Positions 9,937 through 20,815 of a DNA stretch of 61,717 nt are shown here, piece after piece (position 1 is the stretch's first letter; every line of letters begins with the position of its first letter). Source of the DNA: Nannochloropsis salina CCMP1776 (Eukaryota > Sar > Eustigmatophyceae > Eustigmatales > Monodopsidaceae). Location of the stretch: the NCBI GenBank assembly GCA_004565275.1, contig SDOX01000122.1, positions 1,033,665 to 1,095,381 of the forward strand, written 5' to 3'. A program made the translations under genes and the position numbers. The notes under the pieces were generated by a model that was not told the DNA's origin, did not search any database, and worked only from the letters and a program-made list of their open reading frames with translations.

Positions 9937-12900
9937 TCACTGCTGTTGCGCCAGGACCGCGCTGTCGCCGGCCAAGTGCTTCGCGGAATTTTTGGACACG
10001 CAGGGGTCGGGGGAGGAAGAGGAGGGGAGCAGGAATGAGGGAGGAGGAGGGGGAGAGGAGGCAGGCGACGTCGAGAAAGAGGCGGAAGGAGGGGGCGAAG
10101 CCGCAACGGGCACGGAGGGAGCGGGCGAAGGCTCAGGCTCCGGTGGGGGGCTCTGACAGGCTTCTCGGTGTCCTCCCTTCTTCCAGTGCCAGACCTGTGC
10201 CGGAGATCAGTCCGGTCGAGACGCCGAGGGAATGGGGATAAAGAGGGAAGCGGAGGTGATTTTTGGGACGAAGGAACTGGACACATTGGGGGAAGGGGGG
10301 GAAAAGATTTGTTTCCGGTGCCTGGCGCCTCTCTTCTCACGCGACTGGACATGCATCCCCTCCTTCCCTCCCTCCCTTCCGCCCTCCCGCCCGCCCTCCC
10401 TCCCGCCCTCTCTCGCATATTGCTACCTGACACGCCTTGGAGCAGTATCTCACGCGTCGGCAGCGTGCGCACCGCAACAAAGTGTTCCGGCCCAGCATCT
10501 CGGCACTGGTCCGACACATCCCGCACACGCTTCCTTCCCCCCCTCCTCCCATCCCTTCCAATCCCTCCCATCCGCCCGGCCCCCAGAGCATCAGCCCCCC
10601 TCGATCCTTGATCTTCTCTCGCAGAATGTTCAACAAGGCGGCCGTCCCGTCCGCCCAAAACGTGGCCCGCACCTCCTCCCATTCCTTCCTCCCCTCCGCC
10701 CCCATCACCACCGCGCTGGCCAAATACTGGACCCCTGCATCCAGCGCCGCGTGGCCCGTAAACTCTTCCCGCGCCCGTAAAGCGCCAGCACTGGCCTCCG
10801 GGCTATGCAGCACCTTCGCAAGCACCCGCGTGATCCACGCGGGGCTGTTCTCCCTCCTTCCCTTCCCCCCTCCCCCGCTCCTTCCCTCCCCCCCCTCCCC
10901 TATCCCTCCTCCCTGGTCTTCCTGTCTTTCCCCCCCTGCCTCTTTCTCTTGCTCTTGGAGCTGCACCATCAACAAGAGGCACTCCAATTCCGAGACAAAC
11001 ATCCCCCACCCTGCCTTTCCCTTCCCTCCGTCCTCCTTCCCTTCCTCCGCCACCTCCCGCGGATGGATGACCATTAAGGCCACCAGCAAGACGTGAACCA
11101 TCAAGCGCCACACACCGGGGGAAGCGCAGGTCAACCGTCGGTACCGGACCGTTTCTCGGACGCAGGAAAAGACCGAGGAACTTCGGGGGTTTCCGTCCGG
11201 CTCGGCCCACAGTCGAGTCAAAATCCCGCGCGTCACCATCTCCCCCTGGTCGCTCAGCCCCCCTACCCCCTCGTCCTGCCCCTCGCGGCAGGTCTCCTTC
11301 GTCGTTGTCGTGCCGCCGGTGCGTGCCTGGCCTCGGTTGCCCGCCTCCGACGTGCGGATTTCGGCACGGGACGTTCCCTGGGGGGGGACCGGGTGGACAA
11401 GGAGGACGATGCAGGCCACCACCAGGCCGGACACTATGCTTCGCATGGGCTCCGGCGCCCAATGCAAGGCTTCGTGCAACAGCGAATTCAAGGTTCTGTA
11501 CAAGGGTCCCCCCTGGACCGCGTCCGTCCGGGCTGTGGCCCATGTCGCCGGGGAGTGCAAGAGCAAACTCACCAACATGCCCAGCACTGCCGGCAAGAGC
11601 TCTCCATGCTCCCCTCCCCCCCCTCCCTCCTCTTCCGCCCCGCCCGTTTCCCCTTGACAACAGGTGCACCGTTTCTGCTTTTCCTCGTTCCCTTCCTCCC
11701 CGATGACGGCCTTTCGGTACCCCTGCAACCGGCGGACAAGCACCGGATACAAACCTAAGGTAGCTGCAAACCGGGCATCCTCCCCGTCTTCCCCCTGGGC
11801 CAGAAAGCGCGCCAAGGATAGGAGGGCGAAGGTGCGTTCGTGCGCGTAGTCGGGGTGTTCCTTCCCTGCCCATCGCACCAATGCACCCACCATGGGGAGG
11901 ATTAAGGTAGCGTGGGCCGGACCCAGATTCGTTAGAAAAGACAGGATGGACAAACGGTCCGTCCGCCGCGCCGACCACACCTCCAGGCTCTCTCCCTCCT
12001 CCTCCTTCCCTACCCCTCCCTCCTTCCCTTCCTCGAGCCCGGCCAAGGCCGCCGCCACCGGCCCGAGGCCCCCGGCGCCGACAAACAGGTGCCACCCGGC
12101 CGCTCCTTCCGCCATGATCGCATTCCCTTCCCCCCCCATCACTTCAAACAAGCCCAAGCTCTGCGTCGCCCCGCATACTTCCCCTTTGGAACGCGAGTAC
12201 TGCAACACCAAGGAAGCCGCCTCCAGCAAACACAGCTTCGTCTCGGTTAAGGAGGCTTCAAATTCGGACAGTTGGACCACCAGGGAAGGAGGGAGGGAGG
12301 GAGGGCGGGCGGTCTCCGTCCCGCTTCGGCTCTCGGCCGACGTCCGGCCCATGTTCGCCAGATCCAAAGCCGTCAGAAGGTCAAGCGCATGAACCAATGC
12401 CTGCAAGGCACCGCGCGACCGGCGCGTCTCCGCAGTGACATGCCGCAAGAACGTCCACACACCACGGAGACGGGCCTGGCGCCGGTGTCGGTCCGAGGGA
12501 GGGAGGGAGGGAGGGAGGGAGGGAGGGAGCGCTTTGGAGCCACGTCCATGCCGAGGACGGCGGCGGACCTGCCGGCCATGACCGGGAAGGCGGGGGGTGG
12601 AGGGAGGGAGGGAGGGAGGGAGGGCGTCGGCGGAGGGATTCAAAAAGAAGTCCACCACCGCATGGGGCAGCGGGCGGGTGGAGGAAGGGGAAGGCGAAGA
12701 CGGGAACGGGGTACGCATCGCGTGCTTGACGCAAGCCGTCAATGCCAGCATGGCGCAGCCAGCAATGCAAGGCCGGGCCACCACCTGGCCCGACGCGTAC
12801 AGGCCATTGATTTCTTCCACGACGCCGTAGAGCGTGGGCACGTACCAGTCCGCCTGCGCGTACATGCAAGCCCCACGAGGGGTACCACTGAACAGGCCCA

Positions 12901-13366
12901 GGTAATGCGCGAGCCGACAACGTGCCCGCGGAAGGTTCCGTTTGTCGGCCAAAGCGCGCAGGTCGCTTTCGAACAGAGGTTGAAGCTCGGCCGTGGGGAG
13001 GCGCAGGTATTCCTCTGGAAGTAAGGCGTCTGGTCCTGCGATGGCTTGCCAGGACTCGGCCACGCAGGTGCGTGCTTCGGGTTGAGAAATTCCTGGGAGC
13101 ATGTGTGCGAGGGACAACCCTGCCAGGGGGGAGGTCGTAATGACTGGGGGGTCTGTAACCCTCGAGGCGAGGTCTCCTTCCCTTGGTAAGGACCCCCAGG
13201 GCTCTGTAGATGATGTGACCGAGGACAAGGCCATGGCCAGGTCGGAAAAATGGTCCAGGTGTCGGGCGCAAGAGGAGGGCGTGAGCTCCCCTTTCTTGCC
13301 GCAAGAGGTACGACGGGCAGCATCGTGGTGGCCATGATTTCTTTTGTGGCGCCGGCCCTGGCTCAT
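9937..13366 (-). CDS. MYND zinc-finger protein with long helical N-terminal region
   Basis: Main exon 13366-10427, last exon 10194-9937; the intron starts GTAGCAA and ends GGCACAG in phase 0. Splicing completes a canonical MYND finger: CGMC...LLRCARCRRVRYCSKACQ joined to VWHWKKGGHREACQ, giving C-x2-C, C-x2-C, YC-x3-C and H-x3-C. MYND fingers bind PxLxP-type peptides and are common in transcription regulators and SET/ankyrin proteins. No SET or other known domain is obvious upstream. The first roughly 980 residues are mostly helical, Leu/Ala-rich and could be an armadillo/HEAT-like solenoid (inference). CCCT tracts at about 12270-12620 encode SLPP repeats in frame and could be small unrecognised introns. 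The tail after the finger is Pro/Ser-rich. Start at 13366 is the first ATG of the frame; ATG codons further in (about 13227) are alternatives. Confidence 0.75.
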
Positions 13367-13758
13367 GCCTCAGTGCGATTGCCCGCGTGTGCAGAGCGTG
13401 ACCGCCCCCGTGCGATCGGCTCGTTCGCTATTTTTGATGGACGATGGCACGTATCCACCAGGGGCCTCTATGGGATGGTAAGATGAGAGACAGGGGTAAT
13501 TTGTCAGGACTTAGCGTTCCATATAATCACTCGAGCACACACATATGTGCGAAAAGGGGCCATGCATGAGGATAGTTGCTTCTATCACGACGTCTGGTGC
13601 ATATTGACTAGCATTTACGCCGTATAGTTCGCCTTGTGGCGTCGTCATTTACGGGCAGGATAGGTTGGGGCGGACACGGGCGAGCATCCAGTGTAGGAAA
13701 GGTTCCGCCTGCAATTACGATTTATTTTGCCCCTTATTCATTTAAAAACCACCTATAC
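13367..13758. promoter_or_regulatory. Divergent intergenic region, MYND gene and TspO-like gene
   Basis: Only about 390 bases separate the two start codons. No reading frame of interest. It probably holds promoters for both genes; no defined motif can be named with confidence. Confidence 0.4.
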
Positions 13759-15016
13759 ATGAAACAGACGACCATGCTACCGCTGTCTTTGGTCTGTAGG
13801 GCGAAATACCTGGTACTGGGACTCTTGCTTCTTCTGGCGGCCACCCATGCTTTTCGGTTGAAGGGCCTCCCCAGCACTACACGACAAACAAGCAAGCTGC
13901 TCCCACACCCATCTCCGCACCAAATCCTCATTACAGGGCAGCCATCCCGCCCCACGCGCACAGCGACAGCTTATCTTTCGTCATTTGCGCTGCAGGTGGC
14001 CCCATCCAGGTCCATGGTGGTGGTGGCTTCGGGGACAGAGTACTTGGACAACCTCCCCTCCCGCGCGTCGAAGGAAGGACCCCCTATGCAGTGGGGTGCC
14101 CTAGGCACTTGGATACTGGCCACTGCCTTGCAATTTGCGACAATTGTGGCCTTTATGTACGGGATGGAAAAGGCGTTCCTGAGATTCAACTTGTCGAAGC
14201 AAGCAAGCATTTTTCTCGTCCGGGCGTTTTTCGCCTTCATGAGCTTGAGGTGGGTATCGATGCAATGCAGCCTGTAAGGTGCCAACATGGCACGCCATTG
14301 CTTTCCAACGCACATTTTAATCGATTGATGACGTCGTGTTATCACCGTTCATGGGTACAGATCGCGAGTCTTCTCCATCCTCGATAACTCCCGCCCCACG
14401 GTGGCCATGGAGGACAGGAAACGCAGGCTTCGAAAACGTCCTTCCTGGATGTAAGTGCCCAATCCTTCACCATGGACAAATTGTTGTCGCTAATAAATCT
14501 CTTGTCTCGGTGTGTTGACAATGAAAGCATGCGCCCTGCTAATTCGCAGCACAGGAGCTTTCTCTTCCTCCTGACTCCTGCTTGTCCCTCACGCGCTCTG
14601 TTCCCCACGGAATCTCTGACCCCTTCTTTCCAAGCAGGCCACCTGCCAAAGCCTTTCCTGTCATTTGGATTTCCATTGGTGTCCTTCGTACTATTGCCTC
14701 CTCCCTTGTGTACGAGACGACGAATACTCTCCTCTCCCCCGCTCTCCTCGCCTTCGTCTTGCACTTGTCCGTTGGTGATACCTGGAACACGATCACCAAC
14801 GTGGAGGATCGACAAGGCGCGTCCGTTCCTGGAGTGTTCCTGGTCTGGCTTTCGGTCGTGAATGCGGTCAGGATGTATGCACAAACCCTGCCCTTGGCAG
14901 GGAAAGTGCTAGCGCCCAGTGCCGTGTGGATTACGATCGCGAACGTGTTGGTCATCTCGATATGGAGGCTGAATGGAGCAGAGCCTTTGTACCCGTTCAA
15001 AAAACGGCGGGAATGA
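13759..15016 (+). CDS. Plastid-targeted TspO/MBR-like membrane protein
   Basis: Exons 13759-14249, 14361-14450 and 14638-15016, all with GT-AG borders and consistent phases, giving 319 residues. The N-terminus is a signal peptide (LVLGLLLLLAATHAF) with Phe after Ala-Thr-His-Ala, followed by a basic Ser/Thr-rich segment. This resembles the bipartite plastid leader of algae with red secondary plastids. After a first membrane helix (TWILATALQFATIVAFMYGM), exon 2 to exon 3 creates RLRKRPSWMPPAKAFPVIWI, close to the TspO signature (KPxWxPPxxxFxxVW). Four more hydrophobic segments follow, including LSVGDTWNTITNVEDR, comparable to the TspO WN motif. TspO/MBR proteins bind porphyrins and sterols and are linked to tetrapyrrole and stress signalling. 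Assignment to the superfamily is likely; the exact subfamily is uncertain. Confidence 0.65.
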
Positions 15017-15753
15017 AACGTAATGCCTGTCTTGTGACTTATCGGTCAGTGGGGGCGAGGGTGTCCTCGGAGCATGCGCCGTTTGATCTTGGTGGTATAT
15101 TGAGTGTGTAAGAGAGGGCATCGAGGTATAAATTTGTATTGCTCCTTTCTGGGCATTTAATCGTGTGAGACTTATGAGGTGATGGAGTACAACAAACGCT
15201 CCATAAGAAAAACGATAAGAAGCAGCTCGTTTATTAATTCCGAACGAACAGAGCATAGCAAGAGGGATTATTCTGGCGGTTGGAAAAGGTTTCTTTGATA
15301 GACCCCCTTTCAGGCCCCTTCTGTTCAAGTGTAAGTACCTCGGGATTCCTTTTTTAGGCATCCTGTCTCGTACATCATGCCATGGCTGTTTCCTGTGGAT
15401 TCGACTACCCATAGGCTGCCGTGTGCGATGCCTACCTGGGATGCAAACATTGAGACGAATGAAAAAGCCCTTGAATTAAGATCTGCTTGACTGATTTCCT
15501 GCGCGCTAGCAAGCCATTGCGTTTATAATTGCCCGGCATCAGGCCTGATAATGAAAAGGAGCGCATGCGCTTAGGAGCAAGCAGCTCGGATCTCGGGCGT
15601 CACGTCCCGCGACAGCGGCGAGGGGACCTCCAGGTTATCTGCTGTCGTGTATGTTTATAGTCTATTAAGAGCTTTGACTGATTTTGACACCCCTACCTCA
15701 TGATCAATTTGCTAGCTGCACAGGTGCTGGGGGTGAGTAGGTGTGTTTTGGTC
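15017..15753. other. Intergenic spacer
   Basis: No conserved frame. AT-richer than the flanking genes and free of long CCCT tracts. Presumably holds the 3' UTR of the TspO-like gene and the promoter of mS29. Confidence 0.4.
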
Positions 15754-18289
15754 ATGAAACGCTTGCTTTGCTGCAGGAGCGGGGGGAGCCGTGGAAGCAG
15801 CGTGGCCTGTCAGGTTTCCGCTTTAAAACCAATTCCTGCGCGACAGGTAAGTTATGATTTTCTCAACACCTTTTTGGTGCACATGTCTCTAGGGCGAACT
15901 CTTTTCTGCTTTATTTATTCATGCGCGGTGTGTTGCACACCTATGACAACCAAGGGTGTGCCACCGCAGGCTTATGCCTCCTCATGGAGCTATCACTCCC
16001 GCTCTCCCACTGGTGATTGACGAATTTAGCCACATATTGCATGCCATCTTGAAGTTATAAAGCGGTGTTACTCCTGCATCAATCCAGGACGTATTTATCT
16101 TTTCCAATCATCCTCTTCTGTATCCACACTTCCCTTTCACTCGGTGGCAGCCCCTACCGCCGTCGATCTCTGCTGCGGCCTTTGCGCGCTCCTCCTTCTT
16201 CCCCTCTTCTCTCCCATTCCGCGCTATCACGACGAAATCTACCGATGAAGATCAGGTCAAGCCTCCTCGGGCGACCGGTGGCAAGTACAAAGCAAGAGCC
16301 ATGGGCAAACGATCGGCTGCCCTGACAGATTCAGGGATAGATGACGCCCTGGAGAAAGAATTACTCTATCTTGACACGTCGTCCCTGGTCCTACCCCCCG
16401 GAACGCAGACGGAAGGGATGACTGTGGAGGAGATGCAGACGTTGGCGGACGCCTACGCCCTTCAAATGCAAGAAAAAGCGAACCGGGAGGGGGACGTGGA
16501 GGAGGGCCATTACCCGGAGGTTACGTCGGAGCGGTTGGACCCTACCATGGTCTATGCCCCCTCTGACGACCCTCGGCACCACGTGGAGGAGGGAGCGATG
16601 GGGAAAATTTACACGCTGAGCGAGGAGGAAGTCAAGCGGTATTTCCCGGGGCCTTGGAGGCGGCCTAGTCGCGTCCCCTGGCTAACGGACTTACAAGCCG
16701 TGCTGACCCGTCGCTACCTGTTGGTTCGGCCGCAGGCGGTGGAGGTGATGCAAAACTTGGGAAGCTTCGCAGGAAAAGGGCGGGAGCAGGGTCGGTTCGG
16801 GGGCATTGAAAGGGTGGAGGCCTTGCGGAACGACTGGGAGGAGAAAGGCGGGTTTGACGGGGCCTTGGCGCGAGCTAAGAGGGGGGAAGGGGGGGAGATT
16901 AGGCCGTCAGTGGCACCGACACCCCCACTCGGGAAAGCGGTGGACGAAGAGGAGCGTGGAGAAGGGGAAGAAAGGGCGGTGGATGGGGAAAGGGTGGACG
17001 ACGACGACGACGAATACGATTTGTTCGGTGGGGAGGAGGATGACGAGGAGAGGCTACGGGCGGGATTGGGGGGGGCCGACGGGGGAGGCTCTGCCTACGA
17101 GGCACGAAAGACGGACTGGGACCAGTACGGGACTCTGAAGCAATTGGCGGTGGACGATTCGTCCCTGGTCCATCCGGAGCAACGTTTGGAGCTCCCCGTG
17201 CCGGCGGTGCCGACCGAGGGCGGGAGGGAGGGCGGGAGGGAGGGCGGGGTCCGGTCCATCTTTCTCCTGTCGGGCCCCAGGGGCTCGGGGAAGACCGCGA
17301 CCTTGTACCATGCCGTCCATTACGCACGGCGGTCGGGCTGGGTGGTGTTTTTCGTCCCGTCGGCCTTCGAATACCTTCACGAAGGGGGCTTGATCCGTCC
17401 ATCCCCTTTCTATCGGGGCTACTTCGACACCCCCGACTTGGCGCAAACGACCTTGCGGCAACTCGGCGAAGCGCACGGACATCAATTTGCCTCCCTGCCG
17501 TACGCCGCCCCTCGGGGTTTGGAAAGCTTGGAATTGTCGGGCGAGCACACCTGCTGGGACCTGATTGCTTTGGGGCTGAGCCAGCGGAAATGGGCCACCA
17601 CCTGCCTGCTCGAGTTGAAACGGGCCTTGGAAAACCAGGACGCGTACCCGGTGCTCTTCGCGGTGGATGAGGTCTCGGAATGGTTCTATCCGTCCTCGTA
17701 TTTCTACGCGCGGAAAAAAATCGAGGCTTCCCGCTTGGCAGTGGTGGCCTCCCTCCGGGGCCTCCTGCCCTTCCCTCCCTCCGGCCCCGGGTACGGGAAA
17801 CATCACCAACGTTTTGCTTTCTTGGCGGCATATTCCCATAGGTACCCGCGGCGTTCCTACAAAAAAGCCAGCAAGGGAGCCGAGGGACGAAAACGACGCG
17901 GGGACCTTCCCCCTTACCCCCTCCCTCGCTTCCTCGCACCCTACGACGTGCCTCTACCCCCAACCTATTCCCCCACTGAATTCCAAGTTTTGTACAACTT
18001 TGTCGCCGATCAGGGGCTCTGGGGACCTCAACCGTCCTTCACCAGCGCCGCCCTGCGACAGGCCCGGATGATCTCGGCGGGACATCCGGGTACCTTTGCG
18101 AAGGACGCGGTGGTTTTGGAACGTCGACTGTTTGCTCCGCAAAACCGGGTGGGGAAAGCCTCGGCGTGCGCACCCGCCAATTTCATGCTGGCGGATCTGT
18201 TGGAGGACGAGGAAGCGGGGGAGGGAGGGGCGGAGGGACGGGAGGAGCACCGAGCTTCCGATGCGCAGCAGGTGGCCCAGCAGATGTGA
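15754..18289 (+). CDS. DAP3: Mitochondrial ribosomal protein mS29 (DAP3)
   Basis: Exons 15754-15846 and most likely 16151-18289 (acceptor TCGGTGGCAG; an acceptor at 16087 is also in phase), about 743 residues. Exon 1 (MKRLLCCRSGGSRGSS...) and the first part of exon 2 (AAFARSSFFPSSLPFRAITT) form an Arg/Ser-rich mitochondrial presequence. The DAP3 AAA-type GTPase core is clear: Walker A GPRGSGKTATLYHAVHYAR, then VVFFVPSAFEYL, Walker B-like YPVLFAVDEVSEWFYP and the C-terminal YSPTEFQVLYNFVADQGLW. mS29 is a head protein of the mitoribosomal small subunit. Compared with human DAP3 (about 400 residues) there is a long acidic, low-complexity insert before the P-loop (around 16860-17240). The frame also opens at ATG 16301, but sequence upstream of it is coding-like, so I prefer the spliced start. 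Confidence 0.85.
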
Positions 18290-18454
18290 GGGAGGGAGGG
18301 AGGGAGGAAGGGAGGGAGGGTGGAAGAGAAGGCAAGGGAGAAGAGGAGTTGAAAGGCAAAAAAGCAACGGGTACCGTTCGCAGCGAAGAGATGGGGCCGT
18401 CCCGGCATTCGGGCTCTGCGGGCCCTTGGGGACACTCGTGGCCTTCCTTCCACG

Positions 18455-19947
18455 TCACGCCTTTGCCTAACGTACAACCTCCCTCCCTTCCTCCCTCCCG
18501 TCCTCCCTCCCTCCCTCCCTCCCTCCCTCCTTACGTGGACGAAGGCCATGAAGGCCGCCAAACGAAATTTGTTTTTGCACTCGTGGAAGGTTCCCACTAG
18601 CACCGCCCCGCAGGTGACCATCATGGTCATGGAGATGATGTCTATGGAAGGAGAGAGAGGGAGGTAAAGGGCCGCGTGATGAGAAGGAAAGGGGAGGGGG
18701 CGCTCGTTGTCGGGGCCTGAAGGGGAGGTACAGGCTGCACTCAGCCCGTACAAGCGATGGGAAGGGAAAGAAGGAGGATGGAGGGGTGGAGAGGGAACAA
18801 GAGGGAACGGGGATGGGGAGGGAGGGAAGGGAAATCGGTGGGGAGGGAGGGAGGGAGGACGGGACGCCTGGACGCATACCCATGTCGGCCTTTTTGAACA
18901 TGAACATGTAGCCAAGCTGGGACTCCTGCAGCACCTGGATGGAGTCCGGGAGCCAGGAGGGAAGGCGAGGGGTGGGAGGAGGGAGGGAGGGAGGGCGGGA
19001 GGGAGGGCGGGCCGGAGGGAGGGCAGGAGATGGTATAAATAAAAGAGGCCCCGGCTTGTTGCGCACTCGCCCCTCCCCCCCGCCCTCCCTCCCTACCTGT
19101 ATGGTCTCCACGGCCACGATCTCTTTTGCGAGGAGAGTGAGGAGATAGCCGGTCATGATCACCGGCACCAAAGTTAAGGTGGCCCGGGTGCCCGCCAACC
19201 GCACGTCCAAATAGTCCCGGGGGGAGAAGGTGATCGTGTAGACGGCGATGGAGAACAAGCCCACGCCCAGCAAGAGCATCATGTACTGGACCACCAGGAA
19301 AGCTTGATTGAAATGGAAGGCATGCGTGCAAAGGGAAGGTTCGGGCTGGCCTTGGTAAGCGGGCAAGTCAGCGTACATCCGGGGGTGGATGAATTTGGTC
19401 AAGGTGACCAGGGTGGCGCTCATGACGCGAGGCTCCGGTTGAATCGGAGAAGATTCGCGGTAGACCGTCATCCCCAACAGGCCAGAGAAGGAGACAAATA
19501 GGGCGTAGGGCAGCATGTCGTGATCGATCAACCCCGCGTTCACCCCGTTGAAGGACAAGATCAAAAAAACCACGGCTTTCATCGCGAAGGTGGCCTGGCG
19601 TGTGGAAGGAAAGGAAAGTGCAGGAGTGGATGGTGAGGGGCCAGGGACGACGGAACCTCGCATGAGAGGGCCCGGGCCATGCCGGGAGCTCGTACCGCAG
19701 ACCCCGTAAAGAGCGTTTGATCACCCACGCCAAACCCCCCCTTGTTCGGGGACACCAAGCAGCGTTGCCAGTCCTCAACAGTGTACCCATACTGCCGGCC
19801 TTGGATCCAGGCATAGACGGTGGCCAAGATCGTCGACGCCATGACTGTCGGGATCGCTACCAGAAGCAGGATTTTCAGAGCAAATATGGCCTTCCTGTCC
19901 ACCTCCTCATTATGCACTCCCCCCCACCGATTTAGCTGGATGGGCAT
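18455..19947 (-). CDS. Multi-pass membrane protein, family not recognised
   Basis: Five exons fit with GT-AG sites and matching phases: 19947-19696, 19594-19097, 18934-18880, 18641-18535 and 18466-18455, giving 307 residues and a stop directly after VHAKA. At least six hydrophobic segments are visible: ILLLVAIPTVMASTILATVY, AVVFLILSFNGVNAG, MLPYALFVSFSGLLGM, AFLVVQYMMLLLGVGLFSIA, LTLVPVIMTGYLLTLLAKEI and ISMTMMVTCGAVLVGTF. The N-terminus is cytosolic-looking and lacks a cleaved signal. The consistent intron phases argue strongly for a real gene, but I do not know the family. Introns 2-4 contain CCCT tracts on the sense strand. The gene is convergent with mS29, with about 165 bases between stop codons. 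Confidence 0.7.
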
Positions 19948-20815
19948 TGTTCTTCGTCCCTCTCGTTCACGGCGCTTCGGATGAAGAAGAACACCTTGAA
20001 GAGGGGTCGGCGGGAATAGGAAAGGGAGAGGTGAGAAACCGTAGTAGTACTAGCAGTAGCGGCGACATGTTTTGGGGGAAGGCGGCTCCAAATCTCAAAC
20101 ACGCAAGAACGACATTCGGAAGACCCAAGCATGACATGCTGACGCCTATATCTACATGGGGTGCCTTTTGATGTGCCGCATTCGCATTCCGTGAGGTTAG
20201 TGTGTCACTTTTTAAATTTCATTTTTATGGCATCCCGGGACGTCGGACAGCGAGCGCAATAATCCCTCAGTGGGGGGGTACAAGGACCCGGTCGAAAAGG
20301 GTCGCTATGGCAATGCACGCGCAGCTACAGGAGGGGACAATGTCGAATCTAGTTTAGTCGTCGGACAGAGGTATTGGTTTTGCGAGGATTTCTGCAGGGA
20401 TGCAAGGGATTGCACGTAGATTTGAAAATGATCGGAATGAGACTCAAACGCGACGGTACGTGATAACCTCCTTGCTTGTACTAACTAGTTGACAAAAAGA
20501 AAATTAATCTTGGCAATCCAAAGAATCGCACAGTGCGTTAGAAACCGTGCCAACATAGCTTCTGCAAGCCTTGGCACTTCAAATCGAAGTGCAGGCTGGT
20601 CAATGAGCCATTTTTACCGCGCCTGCATGGTAAACCCTCATTGTGGCATACACTGCAGGCAGCGCATGGGAAGACGCTTGATACCCCCACGAAGCATATG
20701 CATAAATGTATGTATATCTATATATCATTATATAAATCAACCGAATGGACACGTGTGTATACTTGTACATGCTATCGTTCTTTGGCTTACCCTCGCCTTA
20801 ATTGCACGTCGTAAT
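19948..20815. other. Intergenic spacer
   Basis: Contains the likely promoter of the multi-pass membrane protein and the 3' flank of CCDC47. Locally AT-rich, with a TATATCTATATATCATTATATAA-like stretch near 20710-20735. No convincing coding sequence. Confidence 0.4.

Noticed and set aside
10803-12095. 430-residue minus-strand Gly/Arg-rich frame inside the MYND gene
   Set aside because: Alternative frame of a high-GC gene; composition is frame-shadow like, while the MYND frame carries the conserved finger.
16065-16325. 86-residue plus-strand frame upstream of mS29
   Set aside because: The adjacent frame carries the mitochondrial presequence continuous with mS29; this one is a shadow.
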